This document shows positions 25,490-33,800 of a DNA stretch of 64,000 nt, piece after piece. The stretch is from Acidobacteriota bacterium. Its GTDB lineage: Bacteria > Acidobacteriota > UBA4820 > DSQY01. A model generated the notes under the pieces. The model was given only the letters and a program-made list of their open reading frames with translations. It did not search any database and was not told where the DNA came from. The translations under genes were made by a program, and so were the position numbers. Every line of letters begins with the position of its first letter. The stretch's first letter is position 1. The DNA lies in contig JBFMHB010000007.1 in the NCBI GenBank assembly GCA_040752915.1, forward strand, positions 1 through 64,000, read 5' to 3'.

Positions 25490-26241
25490 CGCCAGGTCTC
25501 CTTCATGTCCTCGACCCGGACCATTCCTTCGTAAAGGGCGCGGCCCACCACGGCGCCGCAGAGGTGCCCCATGGACGCGAGCGCCTCCAGATCCTGGGCC
25601 TGGCGCACTCCCCCCGACGCCAGGATCGACAACCCGCAATCGGAGAGGGAGGCGTAGAGGGCGTGGTTGGGACCCTCGCCGGTGCCGTCCCGCTCGATGT
25701 CCGTCACCAGGGCCTCCGAGTACCCCAGGTCGCTGGCGAGGCGCGCGGCCCGCCCCACGTCTTCGCCCGCGTCCCGCCTCCACCCGGCCACTCGGACCCG
25801 GCCGCCCCGCGAGTCGAGGGCCGCCACGGCGCGCGTCCCGAGGGCATCCGACACCGCCGCCGCTTCCGCGGGTCGGTCGAAGAGCAGGGTCCCGACGACG
25901 ACGCGGGCCGCCCCGGCCTCGGCCAGGGACAGGGCCGAGGCCGCGCCGCGGATTCCACCGCCCGCCTGGAGGGCGACTTGAGGGAATGCCCTGGCCGCGC
26001 GGCGAACGATGGGGACGAGGGACGGCTCCCGACCGAAGGCGGCGCCCAGATCCACCAGGTGCAGGCGGATCAGCCCGGCCTCGGCCCACCGGTCCACCCA
26101 CTCCTCGGCGGACCCGTAATCGGTGACGTCCCCCTCCTGCCCACGCCGCAAGCGGACGGCGCGTCCCGACAGGACGTCCACGGCCGCCCAGGCGAGAAAG
26201 GGCCGCCCGCCATTTCGGAGAGACCCCTGCGCCGGACTCAC
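25486..26241 (-). CDS. hisA: ProFAR isomerase
   Basis: Fourth-step isomerase of histidine synthesis, 251-residue TIM barrel. The GTG at 26241 is preferred: it overlaps the hisH stop (GTGA) and GAGAGG lies upstream. The catalytic Asp near the N-terminus is in AAVDVLSGRAVRLRRG; the second, VTDIERDGTGEGPN, is at ~residue 165. LQAGGGIRG and LASGGVRQ form the phosphate sites. The N-terminus is about ten residues longer than most HisA. Confidence 0.93.
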   Translation of the reverse strand: MSPAQGSLRNGGRPFLAWAAVDVLSGRAVRLRRGQEGDVTDYGSAEEWVDRWAEAGLIRLHLVDLGAAFGREPSLVPIVRRAARAFPQVALQAGGGIRGAASALSLAEAGAARVVVGTLLFDRPAEAAAVSDALGTRAVAALDSRGGRVRVAGWRRDAGEDVGRAARLASDLGYSEALVTDIERDGTGEGPNHALYASLSDCGLSILASGGVRQAQDLEALASMGHLCGAVVGRALYEGMVRVEDMKETWR

Positions 26242-26840
26242 CGCGCCACCTCTCGGAGAAGCGCTCCGAGGTAGGCGACCCCGGCGCGATGGGATTTCTC
26301 GGGGTGGAACTGGACGCCGGCGACCCGCCCGCGCCGCACGGCGGCCGGGAAGACCTCCCCGTGTCGGGCCCAGGCCGGAACGTCGCGCGCGTCTACGGGT
26401 TTCGCCGCGTAGGAATGAACGAAGTAGGCCCACTCCAGCCGGGCTTCGGGAGAGCCCTCCTGCGCCCCTTCCAGCTTCGCCCATCCTATGTGAGGCACCT
26501 TGGCCATCCGGGAGCACAGGCGCCGCACGCCCCCGGCGAACAGCCCGAGCCCCTGAACGCCGGGGCTCTCCTCGGAGCCCTCGAAAAGGAGCTGGAGGCC
26601 GAGGCAGATCCCCACGATCGCGCCGCCCTCGCTCGCCCACTCGCGGAGGAAGGACGCCCAGCCGGAGGCGTCGAGCCGCCCCATGGCGTGGCCGAAGGAG
26701 CCCACTCCCGGAAGGAGGATCACGTCCGGCGACGGCCCCCGAGGCTCGGTCCGCGTTTCGTGCGAGACCCCCAGGAGGGTGAGGGCGTTTCCCAGGGATC
26801 GGAGGTTTCCCGTGCCCGAATCCACGACGCAGACTTTCAT
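26238..26840 (-). CDS. hisH: Imidazole glycerol phosphate synthase glutaminase subunit
   Basis: Class I glutamine amidotransferase that feeds ammonia to HisF. 200 residues. Nucleophilic Cys in VGICLGLQLLFEGS, catalytic His and Glu in GVQFHPEKS, and the oxyanion-side LLPGVGSFGHAM. ATG at 26840 overlaps the hisB stop (ATGA). Confidence 0.96.
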   Translation of the reverse strand: MKVCVVDSGTGNLRSLGNALTLLGVSHETRTEPRGPSPDVILLPGVGSFGHAMGRLDASGWASFLREWASEGGAIVGICLGLQLLFEGSEESPGVQGLGLFAGGVRRLCSRMAKVPHIGWAKLEGAQEGSPEARLEWAYFVHSYAAKPVDARDVPAWARHGEVFPAAVRRGRVAGVQFHPEKSHRAGVAYLGALLREVAR

Positions 26841-27418
26841 AGAACCCCCTTGGTGCTTCGGACCTTTTGGGGCACCGGAGAACAGGCCTGGCGGAGGGCC
26901 ATGGCGAGGGCCTTGAAGGCCGACTCGAGGGCATGGTGGCCGTTCTCCGCGCGCAGGACGTCGAGATGGAGCGTGAACCGGCCTTCGGAGGAGAGGGACC
27001 GGAAGAAGTGCGCCGCCATGTCGCCCGGAAAGTCCCCGATTCTCTCGGGCAGGGGCGGGCTCGTGAAGGTGCAGCCAGGACGCCGGGCGAGGTCCACCAC
27101 GGCCCGGGCGAGGGCCTCGTCGAGGGGGGCGTAGGCCCATCCGAAACGCGCCAACCCTTCCCGCCGGCCCAGGGCCTCGTCCAAGGCCCGGCCCAGGGAG
27201 ATGGACACGTCCTCCACGCAGTGGTGCGCATCGACGTGGAGGTCTCCCCTGGCGCGAAGGGAGAGGCCGAAGTCCCCGTGGACGGCGAGGGTTTCCAGCA
27301 TGTGGTCCAGAAACCCCACCCCCGTTTCCACGGCCACGGGGCCTCCGCGCAGGCTCAGGCCGACTTCGAGCCTCGTCTCCCTCGTCTCCCGCACGATCTT
27401 CGCTCTCGCTCTCGTCAC
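26837..27418 (-). CDS. hisB: Imidazoleglycerol-phosphate dehydratase (monofunctional)
   Basis: Dehydrates imidazole glycerol phosphate to imidazole acetol phosphate. 193 residues, so the E. coli-type N-terminal histidinol-phosphatase domain is absent. Metal-binding motifs FLDHMLETLAVHGDF, DAHHCVEDVSISLG and ENGHHALESAFKALA. GTG start at 27418 with AAGGAGG upstream, overlapping the HAD gene stop (GTGA). Confidence 0.95.
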   Translation of the reverse strand: MTRARAKIVRETRETRLEVGLSLRGGPVAVETGVGFLDHMLETLAVHGDFGLSLRARGDLHVDAHHCVEDVSISLGRALDEALGRREGLARFGWAYAPLDEALARAVVDLARRPGCTFTSPPLPERIGDFPGDMAAHFFRSLSSEGRFTLHLDVLRAENGHHALESAFKALAMALRQACSPVPQKVRSTKGVL

Positions 27419-28278
27419 GACCCGGCCTCCTTCCCGCAAGACCTTCCACCGCAAATCAGGACGAACAACTCTCTCAGGGACGCCGCCACCCGGTACGCCC
27501 CGCCCGCACGAAACCGGGCCTCGCGGGCGCTTCCCGCCGGGGCGATTCCGGCGAAGGCCGCGTCCAGCCCCCGGGCACGGGAGGAGAGGGCGGCACGCAG
27601 GTCGTCCACCGTGTCCCCAACCACCAGGGGACGGACCGACCCCATGCGGAAGGCAAGCTCCAGGACACCGTCGGGGCACGGCTTGCGAAACCGGGGCTCC
27701 GAATCGGCCACGAGCAGGCTGGGGTCCAGAGTCAGGCCCAGGCGGAAGAGCCCCAGCCGGGCCTCCTCGGGGGACCGGCCCGTCAGGACCCCGAAGGGCA
27801 GGCCCGTGGATTCCAGTTCTCTCGCCGCGATCAGGGGGACCTCATGCTCCCAAAGTCCCCGTGATTCCGTGGGCGTCAGGCCGTACAGATCCCCTGCGCG
27901 GGGTCCGGCGTACAGGAGCTGGACGGTTCTTCGTACCCTCGGGTACACCTCGTCCCACGAGCTCTCCCCGGCGAGTTCCCGGACGGAGGCCGGGCCGCCT
28001 CCCCTCTCCGCCAGCCTCGCGCAGAGGGCCTCCCAGCCGGGGCCCGGCCCGGTCGCTGGGCCGAGAAGGGCCAGCGCCGTCGCCGCGTCCCAGTCGTTGT
28101 TGAAGCCGCCCGCGAGACGGAGGGGCTCCAGGTCCTTCTCCGTCCAGCCGGCTCCCAGACCGGGCTCCAGCGCGTTCTTCCGCGCCGAAGCGAGCACCGC
28201 CACGGGAAAGGACCCCGACGTGTCGAGGAGGACGCCGTCCATGTCGAGGATCAGGGCGTCGAAGGGAGGCCGGTTCAC
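27415..28278 (-). CDS. HAD-superfamily (IA) phosphatase embedded in the his operon
   Basis: A 287-residue HAD hydrolase. All four HAD motifs are intact: nucleophile DMDGVLLDTSGSF (residues ~12-24), motif II GVLTGRSPEEA, motif III Lys in FRKPCPDGVLEL and motif IV VVGDTVDDLRAA. A cap region lies between motifs I and II. GTG start at 28278 has GGAGGTGG upstream and overlaps the hisC stop; its own stop overlaps the hisB start, so it is translated in step with the pathway. No HisB N-terminal domain, HisN or HisK/HisJ-type PHP gene is in the operon, so dephosphorylation of histidinol phosphate is the obvious candidate role (inference). A phosphoglycolate-phosphatase-like housekeeping role is the alternative. 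Confidence 0.85.
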   Translation of the reverse strand: MNRPPFDALILDMDGVLLDTSGSFPVAVLASARKNALEPGLGAGWTEKDLEPLRLAGGFNNDWDAATALALLGPATGPGPGWEALCARLAERGGGPASVRELAGESSWDEVYPRVRRTVQLLYAGPRAGDLYGLTPTESRGLWEHEVPLIAARELESTGLPFGVLTGRSPEEARLGLFRLGLTLDPSLLVADSEPRFRKPCPDGVLELAFRMGSVRPLVVGDTVDDLRAALSSRARGLDAAFAGIAPAGSAREARFRAGGAYRVAASLRELFVLICGGRSCGKEAGS

Positions 28279-29336
28279 GAAACCACCTCCTTCAGGGCCT
28301 CGAGGACGGCGTCGTTCTCCGCCGGTGTCCCTACGGAGATCCGGAGGCATCCGCGCAGGGCGGGGTGGGCGGAGACGTCCCGGACCAGAACCCCTCGGGC
28401 CTTGAGGGCCGAATGCACCTCCGCGGCCTCCCATCTCTCCAGACGGACCAGGATGAAGTTGGCCTCCGAGGCATAGACCCTCAGGCCCTCGATCCTGCCG
28501 AGACGCTCAGAGAGTTCGGCGCGGGAGCGAAGGAGATCCCTCACCCGTCCCTCGAAGATCTCCCTCCGTGTGAGGGCGGCTTCCCCCAGGGTCAGGGCGA
28601 GGGGGCTGACGTTGTAGGGCAGGAGGGCCTTCGCGACCTGTTCCGCGACCGCCGGTGAGGCGAGCAGGTAGCCCAACCGAAGGGCGGCGCTCCCCCACGC
28701 CTTCGAGAAGGTCCGCAGGACCACCAAGTTATCCCTTCCGGGGAGGAGGGAGGCCGCCGAAGGTTCCATCGAGAACTCCCCGTACGCCTCGTCCACCGCG
28801 ACGATCCCCGGAGCGGCCTCCAGAAGGCGCTCCAGACCCGACCTGGGCAGGAGCGAGCCGGTGGGGTTGTTGGGAGACCCCACGAGCGCGACGGCTGGAG
28901 AGAAATCCTCGAGAGCCTGGACCCATGGGTCGAGGTCGTAGTCCATGTTCTCCGAAAGGGCCACCTCCCGAACCTCCCCCCGGGCGAGGAGGATGAGCTG
29001 CCTGTAAAGGGAGAAGGAGGGCGAAGGAATCAGGCCCGAGCGGCCTTCTCCGAGGCAGGCGGTAAAGAGGGCGGCGAGAAGCTCGTTGGACCCGTTTCCC
29101 AACAGGCAAGAACCTTCGGGCAGACCCCACCTCTCGCACAAGAGGGAGGCGAGACGCGATCCCCGAAAGGCGGGGTAGCGGTGGAAGGGGGTGGCGGCGA
29201 GTCGTTCCAGCGCCTCGCGCTTGAGTTCCTCGGGCCAGTCCCACGGGGACTCGTTCTGGTTCGCCTTCACCGGTAGAGGCGGCTCCTCCATGAAGTAGGC
29301 GCGCAGGGCCAGGACCTCGGGCCGGAAGGCGTTCAC
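28275..29336 (-). CDS. hisC: Histidinol-phosphate aminotransferase
   Basis: PLP-dependent transamination of imidazole acetol phosphate. 353 residues. Substrate-binding KANQNESPWDWP near the start, LVGSPNNPTGS, VDEAYGEF, and the PLP Lys in RTFSKAWGSAALRLGY. GTG at 29336 has GGAGG upstream and overlaps the hisD stop (GTGA). The much longer open frame upstream is a shadow of hisD. Confidence 0.96.
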   Translation of the reverse strand: MNAFRPEVLALRAYFMEEPPLPVKANQNESPWDWPEELKREALERLAATPFHRYPAFRGSRLASLLCERWGLPEGSCLLGNGSNELLAALFTACLGEGRSGLIPSPSFSLYRQLILLARGEVREVALSENMDYDLDPWVQALEDFSPAVALVGSPNNPTGSLLPRSGLERLLEAAPGIVAVDEAYGEFSMEPSAASLLPGRDNLVVLRTFSKAWGSAALRLGYLLASPAVAEQVAKALLPYNVSPLALTLGEAALTRREIFEGRVRDLLRSRAELSERLGRIEGLRVYASEANFILVRLERWEAAEVHSALKARGVLVRDVSAHPALRGCLRISVGTPAENDAVLEALKEVVS

Positions 29337-30643
29337 GGCGACCTCCGGGCGGACAGCGATTCGGCGTGGCCATGGAGTCCTTCCGACCTGGCCAAACGCT
29401 CCATCCACGGCGCGGCCCCTCGAAGGGCCCCCGCGTCCATCTCCAGAAAGGACTGGTACCTCACGAAATCCCACAAGGTCACCGGGGAGGAAAAGCGGGC
29501 CGTCCCCCCCGTGGGAAGGCTGTGGTTGGGCCCAGCCCCGTAGTCCCCGGCGGCCTCGGGAGAATAGGGGCCCAGAAAGACGGCCGCCGCCGTGGGCACC
29601 CGCGCGGCCCATGCCCGGGGACTCCCGGCCATGACGCTGAGGTGTTCGGGAGCCAGGATCCGGGCGGCGGCGCATGCGAGAGAGCGGCCGGCGCACGTGA
29701 GGATAGTCCCCATGTGCTTCAGGCTCTCTCGCTGAATCTTCCCCCTCGGCGAGCGGTCGAGGAGCCGCTCCATCTCGGCCTCCACCCGATCGCCTTCCAG
29801 TGGGTCCGTCGTGATCAGGACCGCCGAGGCGAGGACGTCGTGCTCGGCCTGAGCCAGCAAGTCCGCCGCGATCCACGAGGGAGGGGCGGTCCCGTCCGAG
29901 AGGATCACGAGTTCCGTCGGGCCGGCCACGGCGTCGATTCCCACGCGGCCGAAGACCTGCCTCTTCGCTTCGGCCACGTAGGCGTTCCCCGGACCGAGGA
30001 TCTTGTCCACCCGGGGCACGGTCTGGGTCCCGAAGGCGAAGGCCCCCACGGCGGCGGCCCCGCCCAGGGCGTACACCTCCGAGAGGCCGAGCAGGTGGGC
30101 CGCGGCGAGCACCGCCCCGTCGGGGACGCTCGAGGGGCCGGCCGGCGTGGCGACGGCGATTCGCCCCACTCCGGCTAGTTGGGCGGGAATGGCCAGCATG
30201 AGGAGGGTGGAGGGATAGGAGGCGCGTCCGCCGGGTACGTAGAGGCCCACGCTTTCCAGGGGAAAGGGGCGAAGACCCGCCCGCATCCCCCGTTTTCGAA
30301 TGCGCATTCCCCGAATCCGTTGAGCCGCGTGGAAGTCCCGGATCGACGCCGCGCCGCGCGCAAGGGCCGATCTTACCGGGGCCGGACACGCCCTCCAGGC
30401 CCGGTCGAGGACTTCCTCCCCCACTTTCAGTGCCTGGGCTCCCGGGCAGGCGGGCCAGTCGAAGGCGCGAACGGCCTCCACGAGGGCCGCATCGCCCAGG
30501 CGCCTGACGGACGAGAGGGTGCGTCGAACGCGCCCCTGCACGCCTGGATTCTCCTGCCTTCTCCTCTCCAGAAAGACCTCCACGCGGGCCAGGTCAGATT
30601 CCTTCTCGAGCCGGATTCTCCGCATCCGCTTCCGCGCCTTCAT
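29333..30643 (-). CDS. hisD: Histidinol dehydrogenase
   Basis: Last two oxidation steps to histidine, NAD- and zinc-dependent. 436 residues. GPGNAYVAEAKRQVFG, DAVAGPTELVILSD, AQAEHDVLASAVLIT, PEHLSVMAG and GPNHSLPTGGTARF are all present, including the zinc and catalytic His residues. ATG at 30643 with GGAGG five bases upstream, 18 bases after the attenuator T-run. First structural gene of the operon. Confidence 0.96.
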   Translation of the reverse strand: MKARKRMRRIRLEKESDLARVEVFLERRRQENPGVQGRVRRTLSSVRRLGDAALVEAVRAFDWPACPGAQALKVGEEVLDRAWRACPAPVRSALARGAASIRDFHAAQRIRGMRIRKRGMRAGLRPFPLESVGLYVPGGRASYPSTLLMLAIPAQLAGVGRIAVATPAGPSSVPDGAVLAAAHLLGLSEVYALGGAAAVGAFAFGTQTVPRVDKILGPGNAYVAEAKRQVFGRVGIDAVAGPTELVILSDGTAPPSWIAADLLAQAEHDVLASAVLITTDPLEGDRVEAEMERLLDRSPRGKIQRESLKHMGTILTCAGRSLACAAARILAPEHLSVMAGSPRAWAARVPTAAAVFLGPYSPEAAGDYGAGPNHSLPTGGTARFSSPVTLWDFVRYQSFLEMDAGALRGAAPWMERLARSEGLHGHAESLSARRSP

Positions 30644-30660
30644 CCGAACCTCCAGCCAAT

Positions 30661-30688
30661 AAAAAAGGCCCTCCGTTTCCGGAGGGCC
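30661..30688 (-). terminator. His operon attenuator terminator
   Basis: Minus strand: GGCCCTCCG (30688-30680), GAAA loop, CGGAGGGCC (30675-30667), then TTTTTT. It lies between the leader peptide and hisD. Its 5' arm can instead pair with CGGAGGG at 30733-30727, forming an antiterminator. Confidence 0.9.
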
Positions 30689-30711
30689 CTGCTCACGCGA
30701 GATACCGCGCA

Positions 30712-30792
30712 CTACGCGGCCGCGCGCCCTCCGGTCGCACCCGTCCCGTGATGATGGAGGTGGGTGAATAGGACGGAGGGTCTGGCGCTCAT
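30712..30792 (-). CDS. hisL: His operon leader peptide
   Basis: A 26-residue open frame, MSARPSVLFTHLHHHGTG..., with four histidine codons in a five-codon block (CAC CTC CAT CAT CAC at 30762-30748). GAGGT lies eight bases upstream of the ATG at 30792. The peptide has no function other than to let the ribosome sense charged tRNA-His. Segment 1 (CCCTCCGTC, 30780-30772) lies before the His codons and segment 2 (GACCGGAGGG, 30736-30727) after them, so a stalled ribosome masks 1 and frees 2 to pair with the terminator's 5' arm. It is too short to stand out by length alone. Confidence 0.88.
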   Translation of the reverse strand: MSARPSVLFTHLHHHGTGATGGRAAA

Positions 30793-30814
30793 GATTCGAC
30801 CTCGAAAGAGCCAA

Positions 30815-30843
30815 TGTGTATCACTGCTCAGGCTCCACGTCAA
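30815..30843 (-). promoter_or_regulatory. His operon promoter
   Basis: Minus strand: TTGACG (30843-30838), 17-base spacer ending in TGA, then TACACA (30820-30815). The TG one base before the -10 makes it an extended -10 promoter, offsetting the imperfect hexamer. Leader ATG is 23 bases downstream of the -10. Confidence 0.7.
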
Positions 30844-30867
30844 GGGGCGGGCCCGAAAGCCCGCCCC
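30844..30867 (-). terminator. Hairpin between the secreted kelch protein and the his promoter
   Basis: GGGGCGGGC and GCCCGCCCC form a 9-bp stem with a six-base loop, 23 bases after the stop of the 30891-35993 gene. The next bases are the TTGACG of the his promoter, so there is no T-run. Confidence 0.5.
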
Positions 30868-30890
30868 CAATGGGTCTCGAACGACGAATC

Positions 30891-33800
30891 CTACCGAGTG
30901 AAACTGTACGGCGCCGAATCCACTCCGTCGTCCGTGTTGGCGACCGCGATCTGGACCGTTGTTCCCTTCGGGCACGCGCTCTTGAGGTCCGCTCCCTTGG
31001 CCACGATCTTCGTGGCGCTCTTCCACGTCACCGTGCCGCGGGTCACCCCGTTCACCTTGACCGTGCAAGGATTGTGGAAGTTGGAGCCCAGGATGATGAG
31101 ACGGAACGGCCCCGACTTGGCCGAAATCGAAGAAATCGAAGCGGGCGTCACATAGGCAAAGGCCCCGGCCAAAGTGGCCGAGGGTTTCCCGGGAACGGTC
31201 ACCGTGACGTCCACGGCCCCTTCCGCGTGGGCCGGTGCGGTGCACGTGATCGTCGTGGAATTCACGAGGGTCACGCCGGTGGCGGCGGTTCCCCCGAAGG
31301 TCACCGAGGCGCCCGCCGCGAAGTTCGTGCCCGTGAGGGTCACCGCCGTCCCTCCGAGGGTGGAGCCCTTTGCGGGGCTTACGCCCGTGAGGGTGGGCGG
31401 CGGGCTCGTCACCGTGATGGACAGGTGGCTGTCCACACCGGAATTGGAATGGCCGTCCGTGGCTGTCAGGGTCACGGGGAAGGTGCCCGACGTGGAGTAG
31501 GTATGGCTGGGATTCTGCAGGTTGGAGTGGGCGGTCCCGTCGCCGAAATTCCAGTCGTAGGTGTAGGGCCCGCCGTCCCCTCCGGAGGCGGATCCGGTGA
31601 AGGAAACGGTGAGAGGTGCGCTGCCGGTCGTGGCGGAGGCTCCCGCCGTGGCGACCACCGCGCCGTATCCAACGGTCAGATTCACCGGGACAGTGATGGC
31701 GGGATAGGGGGTGTCCCCCGAAACCAGGAGCCACCCGTGGTACGTGCCATTTCCGAGAGCCGACGCGTCGAGGGTCACGGTGACGGGAGTGGTGCCCAGG
31801 GCGGCGACGGTCCCCGAGGTCGGGGAGGCGCTCAACCAGGAAACGTCCGGAGATTCGCTGCAGGCGGCGCCGTCGTCCAGGCGCTGCAGGAAATCGACCG
31901 TGGCCGTTGCGCCGGACCCACCGGCCGTCACAAGACCATCGTTCACGCAGTCGCACGCGGCCCCCACTACGGGTGTGGGGACGCTCTCCCCCTGGAAAAC
32001 CCAGGACCCGGCGGGCCAGGCCGACGTGTCGAGCTTGTACGTCTCGGGGTAGGGGTTCCAGATGTCGCCGCCCAAACCGCCCCCGCTGGAAACGTAGAGT
32101 CCGCTGCCGTACCAGGCGGCCTGGGGACTCATCCGGCCCTGGGGCAAGGCGGGACCGGAGACGTCCCACGTGTTGGAAACGGGGTCGTAGCGCTGGACGT
32201 CACTCACGGTGTCGATGCCGCTGGAACCTCCCACGACGAAGACGTGGCCCTGGACGGTCACCGCGGCGCCGTACGTGGTCGCCGTGGGAAGGGCCGCCAA
32301 GGGCCCCGTCCAGGAAGTGGTGCCGGGATCGTACTTCCAGGTTTCGGAACTCGGCCCTGGGTTGCCGCCGAAGGCGTAGAGCATCCCTCCCGCCGCAGCG
32401 GTCATGGGCGTTCGCGCGTTGGGCCATGTGCTGGCCGTCCAGGAGTCGCCGGGGATGTCGTAGATCAGGAAGTGGTTGGTGTGGGCGCTCCCCGTGTAGC
32501 CGCCCACGAGGTAGATCTTGGTCCCGATGGCCGTGGCCTCCATGTTCGTGAGGGCCACGGGCATGTCGGCGAGCTGGTGCCAGGAGTCCGTGAAGGAGTC
32601 GTACCTCCAGCTCTCGTTGAGCACCGTACCCGAGGCGTCCGCCCCACCGAAAACGTAGAGGTAGCGCCCATCCGGAGTGGTGCCGGCGGAGCGGTACCGC
32701 GCCCCGGTCGGGATGGGCGTTCCGGTGGTCCAGGTGTTCGGAAGTTCGCCGAGGCGGTCCTGGGGGGCCGTTTCGGAGGGATCCCAGTAAAGCTGCTGCT
32801 TGAGCTTGTAGGGCGTCCGGGCGGGAAGAGCCGGAGGGGCAGGCGCCTGTTCCGACTCGAGGATGGAGAAGTTCACGGTCCGCTCGCCTGAGTTCGAGAG
32901 AGTGAGGGTCCGGGTCGTGCTCCCGCCCGGGGAGAGGGACACGTCGATGGGCGAGGGTGAGGCGGAGAGCTGGCCGGCGGCGAGGTTGAAATTCTGTTCG
33001 ACGGTCGTACCGGCGGCCACGGCCGGCGTCTGGGTGGAGGAGGCGTAGCTCGAGCCTTTGGAGGCCTGGATGGCGTCGTTCCCGTCCGAATAGAGGCAGT
33101 AGAAGGCGTCGTCCACGTTGGGGTCGGCGGTCGCCGCGGCCGCCGTCGAGGCGCCGCTGTCGAGATTGGCCACCGAGGCCCCGGTGAGGGCGATCCCCGT
33201 GTTGGCGTCGTAGACGTTCCCCACCACGAGGCCGCCCGTCGAGGGCTCTCCGCACCCGGAGGTCACCTGGAGGTCATCGATGTGGACGTCGTTGCCGTAC
33301 TGGCTGACCCCGAGGAGCCCGATCCGCACGTCCGAGAGGGGACCCGTGATCCCCGACAGGACCACCACGTGCTGTTTCCAGCCCGTGGTCCCGTCGTAGC
33401 GGGGGACGGCGGACCCTACGCTCTGCCACGTGGATCCGCCGTCGGTGGAGGCCTGGACCTGGACCCGGTCCATGGATCCAGAATACCCGGTGTCGTGGTA
33501 CATCCAGAAGATCGCCGCGGCCGCCGGGGAGCCGGTCAGGTTGACGCCGCTGGTCCGGTACAGGCGCGTGTCGCTGCCGGACGCGGCCGTGTAGGAATTG
33601 AAGTAGGCCAGACGGGAGCCGCCGTGGGGGGAGACCCCCGAGGGGTGGACGGTGGAGGCGGAGGTCGCCCAGTTCCCCGAGGTGCCGCTCACGTCCGTCT
33701 GGGCCCAACCGGAGGGCAGGCCCGGCGGCGTGGCGCTCTCGAAGCCCTCGGAGAAAAAGACCGTCCCGTTGCTCAGACTGTAGCCGGGTGCGTTGCACGT

